Assembly: GCA_900318375.1 (NCBI GenBank)
Contig: ONKG01000060.1
Location: 1-35,310 of the forward strand
Origin: an uncultured Lachnospiraceae bacterium
GTDB lineage: Bacteria > Bacillota > Clostridia > Lachnospirales > Lachnospiraceae
Direction of reading: 5' to 3'
DNA: 35,310 nucleotides
The notes under the pieces are model-generated. The model saw only the letters and a program-made list of their open reading frames with translations. It ran no database searches and was not told the DNA's origin. A program made the position numbers and the translations under genes. Below, piece by piece: positions 1-6,123 of this stretch (within the stretch, counting starts at the first letter, position 1; every line of letters begins with the position of its first letter).

Positions 1-87
1 AAACCCGAGAACTGGCTGTGTTCCGTTTGAATTTACCTATCCTGAATAATACACTATTATTTTCTATTTTCATACCTTAATGTCATT

Positions 88-107
88 GGAACCGTCCCCC
101 GTGTCCC
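88..107. repeat. GGAACCGTCCCC...GTGTCCC motif, possible dispersed repeat fragment
   Basis: A C-rich stretch (GGAACCGTCCCC followed by CGTGTCCC) lies in an otherwise AT-rich leader. From memory, similar GAACCGTCCCC/GTGTCCC words recur between genes in many Clostridia as REP-like elements. Only one copy is visible here, so the repeat call rests on recollection and not on this window. Confidence 0.3.
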
Positions 108-110
108 ATA

Positions 111-119
111 TGGTATACT
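111..119 (+). promoter_or_regulatory. Extended -10 promoter candidate for the zinc-ribbon gene
   Basis: TGGTATACT matches the extended -10 pattern TGnTATAAT with one mismatch. It lies about 60 nt before the chosen start at 179. No good -35 hexamer sits at 17 nt, which extended -10 promoters can tolerate. Inference from motif only. Confidence 0.4.
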
Positions 120-178
120 AATAAATGAGGTTTATGCACAGTGGAATAGGTTGATCTATGTACGGAAGGAGGCTGAAT

Positions 179-1720
179 ATGTTTTGTGGGAACTGCGGCA
201 GGGAGATGATACCAGGTTCAAAATTCTGCGCTTATTGCGGAAATAAAGTGGATCCGAAGCGCTATACGGATTTGACAAAGAGTGTCCCGGAGAACCGCAT
301 GGAAAAACCGGTCAGGAAACAAAGCAGTCTGGATGGTCAGAAGCAGGAACCGACACCGGAGCAAAGCAGTTTTATAAGTCAGCCTGAGAACCCGATACCG
401 GAGCAGACCGGTTTTGATAAAGCAGTGGAAACTCCGATACCGGAGCAGACCGGTTTTGATAAAGCAGTGGAAACTCCGATACCGGAACAGACCGGTTTTG
501 ATGGTTTTGATAAAGAAGTGAAGCCTTCGATACCGGAACAGATCAGTTTTGAGAATGAAGTGAACAGTCATGTCCCGGAAAAAGGGGCAGGGATTGCACC
601 GCCGCGAAAGAAGCAGCCTAAGCGAAGCATGCTGATTGCTGCAATTGCCGGAGTGCTGGCATTGGTGATTTTTGCAGGTCTGCTCAGTACAGTCTTAAGG
701 TCGGGAAAAAGCGGCGGACGCAGCGGGACTATGGAGGGCAAAGGCTTTAATACTCCGGAGGAAGCTGTGATTTCTTATTTGGAAGCCTTAAAAGCAGGAG
801 ACATGGATGCAATGAGATCCTGCTTCGCAATTGAAACCATAGCTCAAAATTATGATATCTGTGACAATACCGATCGTATAAAGGTATATGCTCATGATAC
901 TGCAAAATTCTATGTGCCTACAGATGTGCCGCTTCTTCAGGAACTGAATGTGGAAAGGCAGCGAAGCAGAGTCAGTAATATCATCTATTCTCATGTCCTG
1001 GTGAGATCATTCGATAAGGGAGTAGAGTCGGGTGACAAGATCATTACGGAATTTAAGGACTCGTATCTGGTTTCTAATGTGGACGGAGATGATATGAAAA
1101 AAACCATGAGTATCATCGAAGAAAGCGCATCGGAGTTTGCTGACCTGGAAATAGGACATGCGATTGATCCATATTTATTGTCAGATATATATACAAGAAC
1201 CAGTAATCTGGCTGCGATGAAGAAAGTACATGATACTTATGGCGGCTCAGGGGCTAAATGTGTTGCGATCACGCTGCAGATCGGAGGAACTGATTATCTG
1301 CTGTCAATGGATACAATCAGGTACAATGACCGCTGGTATTTGTCGGGAATAGGATCTAATCTTGCAGTTATCATGGGACTCGATGCCCTTTCAGAGGGTT
1401 TGATCAGATTTGACGACCTGGATAGCGGCACATTGGATCTGCTGGACATCATGGATGACTATTCTATATATAATTACGAGGATATGAAAGCATGCAAAGA
1501 CAGTGAAAAGCTTGAACAATTCAGTAATGACTGTGATATTCTTGATATGGGTTTAGAGGAAGAAGAATATAAAAAAGTAATAGATGGTGAAAACTCTGAA
1601 GATTTTGAAGAGTTTTTCGAAATGCTTGAAGTATCTTCTATACAGGAAGTGGCGGATTATTTCGCATTTCCGCTTTTGACTGATGTGGAAACGATGAAAA
1701 AGCTGAGAATGTTCTATTAA
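179..1720 (+). CDS. Zinc-ribbon membrane protein with repeat linker and extracytoplasmic domain
   Basis: A 513-aa protein. The ATG at 179 is preferred over 158 because GGAAGGAGG ends 6 nt before it and the zinc ribbon then starts at residue 2. Residues 3-20 hold CxxC...CxxC (C3, C6, C17, C20), a typical short zinc ribbon. Residues about 70-130 form a Pro/Glu-rich linker with an imperfect 14-residue repeat (PIPEQTGFDKAVET). A single membrane segment lies at about 150-175 after a basic KRS. The outer part opens with TPEEAVISYLEALKAGDMDAM, which resembles NTF2/DUF4878-like domains of bacterial surface proteins. Topology should be ribbon inside, C-terminal domain outside. It precedes the DAC-like gene by 156 nt on the same strand. 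The specific function is unknown; comparable proteins are annotated only as zinc-ribbon proteins. The gene looks AT-richer than larA or nrdD. Confidence 0.85.
   Translation: MFCGNCGREMIPGSKFCAYCGNKVDPKRYTDLTKSVPENRMEKPVRKQSSLDGQKQEPTPEQSSFISQPENPIPEQTGFDKAVETPIPEQTGFDKAVETPIPEQTGFDGFDKEVKPSIPEQISFENEVNSHVPEKGAGIAPPRKKQPKRSMLIAAIAGVLALVIFAGLLSTVLRSGKSGGRSGTMEGKGFNTPEEAVISYLEALKAGDMDAMRSCFAIETIAQNYDICDNTDRIKVYAHDTAKFYVPTDVPLLQELNVERQRSRVSNIIYSHVLVRSFDKGVESGDKIITEFKDSYLVSNVDGDDMKKTMSIIEESASEFADLEIGHAIDPYLLSDIYTRTSNLAAMKKVHDTYGGSGAKCVAITLQIGGTDYLLSMDTIRYNDRWYLSGIGSNLAVIMGLDALSEGLIRFDDLDSGTLDLLDIMDDYSIYNYEDMKACKDSEKLEQFSNDCDILDMGLEEEEYKKVIDGENSEDFEEFFEMLEVSSIQEVADYFAFPLLTDVETMKKLRMFY
392..560. repeat. 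42-bp in-frame tandem repeat in the zinc-ribbon gene
   Basis: Two near-identical 42-bp units (392-433, 434-475) begin CCGATACCGGAGCAGACCGG. They are followed by a third partial and a fourth diverged copy. The unit is a multiple of three and encodes the 14-residue linker repeat, so copy number can change linker length without a frameshift. Confidence 0.85.
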
Positions 1721-1766
1721 TGAGAATGTTTTATTAATGATAAATGACCGTAATGATAAATGACCG
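1706..1766. repeat. Short direct repeats across the stop codon and downstream spacer
   Basis: GAGAATGTT(C/T)TATTAATGA occurs twice in succession over the end of the zinc-ribbon gene. TAATGATAAATGACCG then occurs twice. The first copy contains the stop codon, so a duplication of the gene end has generated the spacer. Confidence 0.7.
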
Positions 1767-1784
1767 GTATCGGGCGGGAAGTCA

Positions 1785-1814
1785 GGGAAAGCCCAGACAA
1801 TCAGCAGCTTTCCC
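1785..1814 (+). other. Intergenic hairpin between the zinc-ribbon and DAC-like genes
   Basis: GGGAAAGC (1785-1792) can pair perfectly with GCTTTCCC (1807-1814) across a 14-nt loop. No T-run follows, so it is not a canonical terminator. It may stabilise or process a shared transcript. Confidence 0.4.
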
Positions 1815-1876
1815 GGAAGCCGGTAAGAGACAGCTATTAGACAGTCAGAGCCAGGCAGCATCCGGAGGAATGGGCC

Positions 1877-3001
1877 ATGGATGGCATTAAAGCGTTTGTA
1901 GATGCTATTTGCGATTATGAAGACAACTTGAGACGGACGGGTGAAATCGAAGAGGATCAGAAGCTTCCTTCCAGGGATGTGCTTGAGGAGGTGTGTCAGA
2001 TTCTTTTGAATGTCAGCTGTATGCGCGAGGAGGGCAGGTTTCCTTCTTTCAGGGTATGTTATCTCAGACCGGATTCGGAATTACTGGATGCCTATATTTA
2101 CGCGCATGCTCTCCTTTTTAAAAAACCCATAGAGTTCAATGCCGGAAGTATCCATAAACTCGCGCCGGCCCTGAATCCGGATATGAGCTATCTCATGGTA
2201 GATGTCAGCGTAAGACCTTTTAAGGCGGTCGGTATAATCGCGGCATTTACGATGTGGGAAAAAATCATGACGGGAGAACGTGTAACCGGCAACAGGATGC
2301 CGAAAATACCCAACATTCTTGTGAGCGGGCCCGGGCAGCTGAGGGCATGTCTCGGCGAGTCGCTCATTGTGAATTATTCCGCAGGACAGTGTGTTTTTTT
2401 CCGCACGGATACATTTACTTCGACGCTTGTCGCCGATCAGCTTGCGAAGAACACCAGTGTGTCAAAAAGAGAACGTCTTCAACTCCTGTACAGGGTTCTC
2501 TGGCAGGTGACAAATTACGGGCATGGCGCAGCGATCCTGATCGTGCCCAGCCCCGAGGCCTGTGCAGGGTTCATTGATTTGAAATATCCCATGCCGGGCA
2601 AGTACCTCTTCCATGATGATGCCAGGGCGGAGATATCATCCGGGAAGGTTCGTGAAAAAGAAATCCTTACGTATGCGGATATGATCGCTAAGCTTACGTC
2701 TGTTGACGGTTCCGTCATCCTCACAAAGGACTTTGACCTTGTGGGCTTTGGTGCGGAGACTCTTGTGGATCAGATGGAAAGCAGGCATCCGGAAATGTGC
2801 TTCATCAGCTACAACAACAAGGCAAATAAGCTCAAAACCTTCAAGGACCAGGGAATGCGCCACAGATCTGCATATCGATTCTGCAGCGCCGTCGAAGGAA
2901 GTGTCGCCTTTATTATTTCTCAGGACGGAACAATTGAAGCATGCACAAAACATGATGGCAGTGTTGTCGTTTATGACAATGTCGCGCTGCCGCTGATTTG
3001 A
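1877..3001 (+). CDS. Divergent DisA-N/DAC-like protein (diadenylate cyclase fold, sensor or enzyme)
   Basis: A 374-aa soluble protein; the ATG at 1877 sits 8 nt after GGAGG. No signal peptide or membrane segment is visible. The C-terminal third carries both hallmarks of the DAC fold: VDGSVI at 276-281, matching the DGA motif, and GMRHRSA at 326-332, matching GTRHRAA. The latter is followed by the EGSVAFIISQDGTI strand pair that in DisA/CdaA reads as VVSEETGxIS. An upstream YGHGAAILIV (214-223) resembles another DAC-family strand. Known DACs make cyclic di-AMP from two ATP. Divergent relatives (the DACNV/DACNG group) have been proposed as nucleotide sensors. The Asp and RHR are kept here, but the spacing between motifs is longer than in DisA and DGA is DGS. 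The N-terminal ~200 residues are not recognised. It follows the zinc-ribbon gene and ends at a terminator. The fold is fairly secure, the activity open. Confidence 0.7.
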   Translation: MDGIKAFVDAICDYEDNLRRTGEIEEDQKLPSRDVLEEVCQILLNVSCMREEGRFPSFRVCYLRPDSELLDAYIYAHALLFKKPIEFNAGSIHKLAPALNPDMSYLMVDVSVRPFKAVGIIAAFTMWEKIMTGERVTGNRMPKIPNILVSGPGQLRACLGESLIVNYSAGQCVFFRTDTFTSTLVADQLAKNTSVSKRERLQLLYRVLWQVTNYGHGAAILIVPSPEACAGFIDLKYPMPGKYLFHDDARAEISSGKVREKEILTYADMIAKLTSVDGSVILTKDFDLVGFGAETLVDQMESRHPEMCFISYNNKANKLKTFKDQGMRHRSAYRFCSAVEGSVAFIISQDGTIEACTKHDGSVVVYDNVALPLI

Positions 3002-3010
3002 CAAAAAAGA

Positions 3011-3058
3011 AAGCCTCCGGACATTCACCACTGAGGATGGATGTCCGGAAGCTTTTTT
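3011..3058 (+). terminator. Rho-independent terminator after the DAC-like gene
   Basis: CCGGACAT (3017-3024) pairs with ATGTCCGG (3041-3048), extended by AAGC/GCTT, and is followed by a run of six T. It starts about 10 nt after the stop codon at 3001. Confidence 0.85.
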
Positions 3059-3191
3059 GTTAAGTCCGGGCCTTCACTGCCTGATTCTGTTCTTTGACAG
3101 CCCTGACAGCGGCAGGCATGTTTTTTGTATAGAGGGATAAAACTAATCCCGTAGTATTTATTGGTTATAGGAGCGAAAAAAAATATACAGA

Positions 3192-3419
3192 TCAGCGCAT
3201 AGCACCGGCAAAGAAGATGATTACATTGATGATAATACCGATAATGATCCATTTTTTGACCTTTCCGGCATACATCCATGCTTCCTCTGCATTCTCAGCT
3301 GCAATAGCTTCTTTCATCTTATTATAGGGGCCGAACGCGAGGGCCCCCCAGATAATACCGCATACGAAACCGACAATAACTAAAAACAGGTATGTTCCCT
3401 GTTTCGGCATTTCTTTCAT
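3192..3419 (-). CDS. Small two-helix membrane protein, CD225/dispanin-like
   Basis: A 75-aa protein. The internal ATG at 3419 is preferred over longer readings because GGACGGAG precedes it and the extra N-terminal sequence is not protein-like. Two hydrophobic helices lie at about 7-27 (TYLFLVIVGFVCGIIWGALA) and about 53-72. They are joined by a charged loop, FGPYNKMKEAIAAENAEEAWMYAGKVKKW. Loop and order resemble bacterial CD225/dispanin-like small membrane proteins, where a short A..A..AKKW segment precedes the second helix; the match is by eye. It lies downstream of the Lys/Glu-rich lipoprotein gene on the same strand, with a hairpin in the 174-nt gap, so co-transcription is possible but not shown. 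Function unknown. Confidence 0.6.
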   Translation of the reverse strand: MKEMPKQGTYLFLVIVGFVCGIIWGALAFGPYNKMKEAIAAENAEEAWMYAGKVKKWIIIGIIINVIIFFAGAMR

Positions 3420-3525
3420 TTTAAATACTCCGTCCTTTCTGTAAATCATTTCTAACAACTGCCTGGCGGTTTGCCCGGAAAGAAATAACCTGTTAAGAAT
3501 AGCACAGTGACAAATGTGCGTCAAG

Positions 3526-3575
3526 AAGGGACTGTCCAAAGCGGCTGAACTTCTCAGCTGATTGAACAGTCCCTT
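3526..3575 (-). other. Perfect 10-bp inverted repeat between two minus-strand genes
   Basis: AAGGGACTGT (3526-3535) and ACAGTCCCTT (3566-3575) form a 10-bp stem, with AGCTGA-type internal pairing possible. It lies 19 nt after the stop of the lipoprotein gene. Only a weak T-run follows on the minus strand, so it could be a leaky terminator or an RNA-processing site. Confidence 0.5.
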
Positions 3576-3593
3576 GCGCTGGTTCATATCCCG

Positions 3594-4850
3594 TTATGCA
3601 TGCTCAACGTTGTCGGTTACCTTTGCTGCATTCCAGCCGTCATCATCCATCCTGCCCTTGATCACAACTGTGACCTCGTCGCCTTCCTCGATGGAATCTT
3701 TGACATGCTTATCTGCGGAACCCATCTTGACGGTAATGCTGGCACCATCAGCGCGGACCTGCATCTTGTCTCCGCTGATCGATGTGACTGTGCCGGTAAT
3801 AGTCTGGGTCTTGTTGGCCTCTTCCTCAGCAGCCTTTCTTGCTGCCTCTTCCTCAGCTGCCTTCCTTGCTGCCTCTTCCTCAGTTGCCTTCTTAGCGGCT
3901 TCTTCCTCGGCTGCCTTCTTAGCGGCTTCTTCCTCAGCTACCTTCTTAGCAGCTTCTTCCTCAGCTGCCTTCTTAGCGGCTTCTTCCTCGGCTGCCTTCT
4001 TGGCTGCCTCTTCCTCGGCTGCCTTCTTGGCTGCCTCTTCCTCAGCTGCCTTCTTGGCTGCCTCTTCCTCGGCTGCCTTCTTGGCTGCCTCTTCCTCGGC
4101 TGCCTTCTTGGAAGCATCTTCTCCGGTGGTCTTCTCAACGACTTCTTCCTGGACGTCGGATTCCTCGACAATGGTCTCGCCGGATACCTGATCTTCTGCT
4201 TCAGCAACAGGGACAGATACTTCCGTTACAGTAACTTCTTTTTCAGCCTGCTCTTTAGCCTTCTTCTCGGCAGCTTCCTTCTCAGCCTTTTCTTTAGCCT
4301 TCTTCTCAGCAGCTTCCTTCTCGGCCTTTTCTTTAGCCTTCTTCTCGGCAGCTTCCTTCTCGGCTTTTTCTTTAGCCTTCTTCTCGGCAGCTTCCTTCTC
4401 GGCCTTTTCTTTTGCCTTCTTTTCCTCAGCTGCCTTCTTGGCTGCCTCTTCCTCAGCAGCCTTCTTCTCAGCGGCTTCCTTCTCGGCTTTCTCCTTTGCC
4501 TTCTTTTCCTCGGCTTCCTCCTTTGCGGCTTCTTCCTCAGCAGCCTTCTTCTCAGTTTCTTCCTTCTCGGCCTTTTCCTCAGCGGACTGGCTGCCGGAAG
4601 TATTTGCGGAAGCATTTTCTTTGGATGTATTTACATCAGCTTCTTTAGAAGCTGTATTTTCGGATGTCTTGTCCTCAAACTCTTTACTCTCATCGCTTGT
4701 TTCCTCTGTGGTAACTTCTGTTACCTGGGCAGGGGATGCATTGTATGCGGGGGCACTGCTGACATTTTCTGTTCCGGGAACAATTGCGCAGGCGCTGATG
4801 CCGGCTGTAAGTGCGATTGTGAGAAGTGCCATAACTGCTTTATTTTTCAT
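3594..4850 (-). CDS. Lipoprotein with long Lys/Glu/Ala repeat helix and C-terminal OB-like domain
   Basis: A 418-aa predicted lipoprotein. The signal peptide ends in a lipobox, ISAC with Cys21 (after KNK and a hydrophobic stretch). Residues 22-90 are Ser/Thr/Glu-rich. Residues about 90-205 carry [13 protein letters not shown] repeats of 13 residues. A short acidic/Val break follows (about 205-245), then 11 copies of a 9-residue AAEEEAAKK repeat (about 246-347). Such E/K-alternating sequence is expected to form a stiff single alpha-helix or coiled coil, here potentially tens of nanometres long. Residues about 348-418 ([18 protein letters not shown]...) look like a small OB/beta-barrel domain of the DUF5666 kind. 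A lipid-anchored stalk displaying this domain through the wall is a reasonable reading. The long hydrophobic frame on the opposite strand is a compositional shadow. The ribosome binding site AAGGAG lies about 11 nt before the ATG. Confidence 0.8.
   Translation of the reverse strand: MKNKAVMALLTIALTAGISACAIVPGTENVSSAPAYNASPAQVTEVTTEETSDESKEFEDKTSENTASKEADVNTSKENASANTSGSQSAEEKAEKEETEKKAAEEEAAKEEAEEKKAKEKAEKEAAEKKAAEEEAAKKAAEEKKAKEKAEKEAAEKKAKEKAEKEAAEKKAKEKAEKEAAEKKAKEKAEKEAAEKKAKEQAEKEVTVTEVSVPVAEAEDQVSGETIVEESDVQEEVVEKTTGEDASKKAAEEEAAKKAAEEEAAKKAAEEEAAKKAAEEEAAKKAAEEEAAKKAAEEEAAKKVAEEEAAKKAAEEEAAKKATEEEAARKAAEEEAARKAAEEEANKTQTITGTVTSISGDKMQVRADGASITVKMGSADKHVKDSIEEGDEVTVVIKGRMDDDGWNAAKVTDNVEHA
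3829..4110. repeat. 27-bp tandem repeat array (about 10-11 copies)
   Basis: The unit GCTGCCTTCTTGGCTGCCTC plus TTCCTCG recurs with few changes and encodes AAEEEAAKK on the minus strand. Copies near the 3' end of the gene have diverged more (KAT, RKA) than the central ones, as expected if expansion occurred inside the array. The length is a multiple of three. Confidence 0.9.
4249..4420. repeat. 39-bp tandem repeat array (about 4 copies)
   Basis: A unit containing TTCTTCTCGGCAGCTTCCTT recurs every 39 bp and encodes the 13-residue [13 protein letters not shown] helix repeat. It is independent of the 27-bp array in the same gene. Confidence 0.85.
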
Positions 4851-4899
4851 GATTTATTATTCTCCTTAATTGTTATTGTAGTTCTGTTTATTTGTTTAG

Positions 4900-4929
4900 A
4901 TCTGCCGTCCGTCCGGCGGTTCGGCAGAT
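4900..4929 (-). promoter_or_regulatory. Hairpin in the 5' leader of the repeat lipoprotein gene
   Basis: ATCTGCCG (4900-4907) pairs with CGGCAGAT (4922-4929) about 50 nt before the lipoprotein start. Read on the plus strand it is followed by GTTTTT and could stop transcription entering the gene backwards; on the minus strand it would be a leader hairpin. Confidence 0.45.
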
Positions 4930-5083
4930 GTTTTTGCTCTGTTTTTGTTTTGCATGGCCAGTATAACAAGGGAAACTGCACAGAACTGTCACACAGAAAA
5001 CTGATTTTTACTTTTTTTAAAGAAAAGATTTTGAGAAGATTCAGAATTGGACAAGCGGGTCTTTACATGAGCTTTCCATGAAG

Positions 5084-5127
5084 CAAAAAAAACAGGGCAG
5101 AGGCGGTAATGCCTTCCTCTGCCCTGT
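5084..5127 (-). terminator. Rho-independent terminator of the two-domain secreted protein gene
   Basis: ACAGGGCAGAGG (5092-5103) and CCTCTGCCCTGT (5116-5127) form a perfect 12-bp stem. Read on the minus strand the stem is followed by eight T. It lies about 10 nt past the stop codon at 5139. Confidence 0.92.
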
Positions 5128-5138
5128 TCTATTATCTG

Positions 5139-5795
5139 TTAATTGTCTCTGGCGACAAATGTTCCGGAGATGGTCTGGTAAACGGAGGTTCCTTTGACGC
5201 GGACGCCGGAGATTTTGTAGGTGTACTTGCTGCCGACCTTGAGACCGCTGACTTTTACTTCGATGCTGTCCTTGTCCTTCTCAAGGATGCGGACGCTGTA
5301 ATTCTTTTTGCCATCGGTGATGACGACTTTCGCATTCTTCCACTGGACGTCAGATGCAAAATCAAATTCGAGTTCCTTATCTTTTCTGTCATAATCAGTC
5401 TTCTTGACCCGGGGAGTGCCGGAAGCAGCGGGGATGGTGACCTTTCCTGTCACTTTTCCGTAGGTCTTTTCTTTGTTCTTCCTGACGCCGGAGATCGTAT
5501 ATGTGTAAGTACGGCCGGCTTTGTAATTTTTGATGGTGAAGGTCAGATCATCATTATCTTTCTCATTGATCTTTACGCTGTAGCTTGCACCCTTGTTATC
5601 CTTAACTGAGACTTTGACATTTTTGTATTTCACCTTCGAACTGAAATCGACTTCGACCCTGCCATTGCCTTCATATTCAGCTGCCTTGATTTTCGGCGCT
5701 GCAAAAGCGGGGACAGCGGCGATCAACATCCAGACCATGACCATTGCGGTGCAGATCATTTTCCTGATTGCGGTTCCGGTATTTGTTTTCTTCAT
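5139..5795 (-). CDS. Secreted protein with two similar beta-sandwich-like domains
   Basis: A 218-aa protein. The ATG at 5795 is chosen because GAGGAGGAG precedes it by about 6 nt and it begins directly at a signal peptide: MKKTNTGTAIRK, hydrophobic core, then VPAFA-AP. After cleavage two domains of about 85 residues follow. Each contains a matching series: VEVDFSSKVKYKNVKVSVKD / LEFDFASDVQWKNAKVVITD, SVKINEKDNDDLTFTIKNYKAG / SVRILEKDKDSIEVKVSGLKVG, and YTYTISGVR / YTYKISGVR. This points to an internal duplication of an Ig/fibronectin-III-like fold (fold assignment is inference). There is no wall anchor, membrane helix or catalytic motif, so it is probably secreted or loosely wall-bound. It is the first gene on the minus strand here and has its own terminator. 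Confidence 0.8.
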   Translation of the reverse strand: MKKTNTGTAIRKMICTAMVMVWMLIAAVPAFAAPKIKAAEYEGNGRVEVDFSSKVKYKNVKVSVKDNKGASYSVKINEKDNDDLTFTIKNYKAGRTYTYTISGVRKNKEKTYGKVTGKVTIPAASGTPRVKKTDYDRKDKELEFDFASDVQWKNAKVVITDGKKNYSVRILEKDKDSIEVKVSGLKVGSKYTYKISGVRVKGTSVYQTISGTFVARDN

Positions 5796-5961
5796 ATTGT
5801 TCTCCTCCTCGTATGATAAGTTCGTATTTGCGGCCATGACCTCTTGCTGATAAACATGTTTTTAGTATGGACTTAGCATACATGAGAAATATTAAAACTT
5901 TCTTAGAGAAAGAGAAAAATAAAAAATATCCTCTCAGAAAAAATGCTCTGCATCAAAAATG

Positions 5962-5990
5962 TCGAAATAAAGTCAGGTTTGGTTTATACT
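5962..5990 (+). promoter_or_regulatory. Possible promoter for the TPR-nuclease pair
   Basis: TCGAAA and TATACT are separated by exactly 17 nt, a weak but correctly spaced pair about 130 nt upstream of the start at 6124. The 328-nt interval 5796-6123 is AT-rich and otherwise contains only the 19-bp repeats; no gene is visible in it. Confidence 0.35.
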
Positions 5991-6041
5991 TAGGGAGACT
6001 GCGTTATCACTTTATTATATGGAAGAGCTATATGAACAGAA

Positions 6042-6096
6042 GAACCATAGGATTATAGAAGAACCATAGGATAATAGAAGAACCATAGTATAAAAA
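6042..6096. repeat. Three 19-bp direct repeats upstream of the TPR-like gene
   Basis: GAACCATAG recurs at 6042, 6061 and 6080 in a 19-bp unit (GAACCATAGGATTATAGAA and variants). The array ends about 25 nt before the ATG at 6124, just upstream of the ribosome binding site, so copy number would change leader length. Confidence 0.85.
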
Positions 6097-6123
6097 AGAA
6101 AAAGGAAGCAGGGCGGAAGGAAC

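Noticed and set aside
3600-5081. 493-aa hydrophobic frame on the plus strand opposite the repeat lipoprotein
   Set aside because: It is the complement of the Lys/Glu/Ala repeats, which automatically reads as Leu/Phe/Ser. It lacks a ribosome binding site, and the minus-strand protein has a clear lipobox and domain order.
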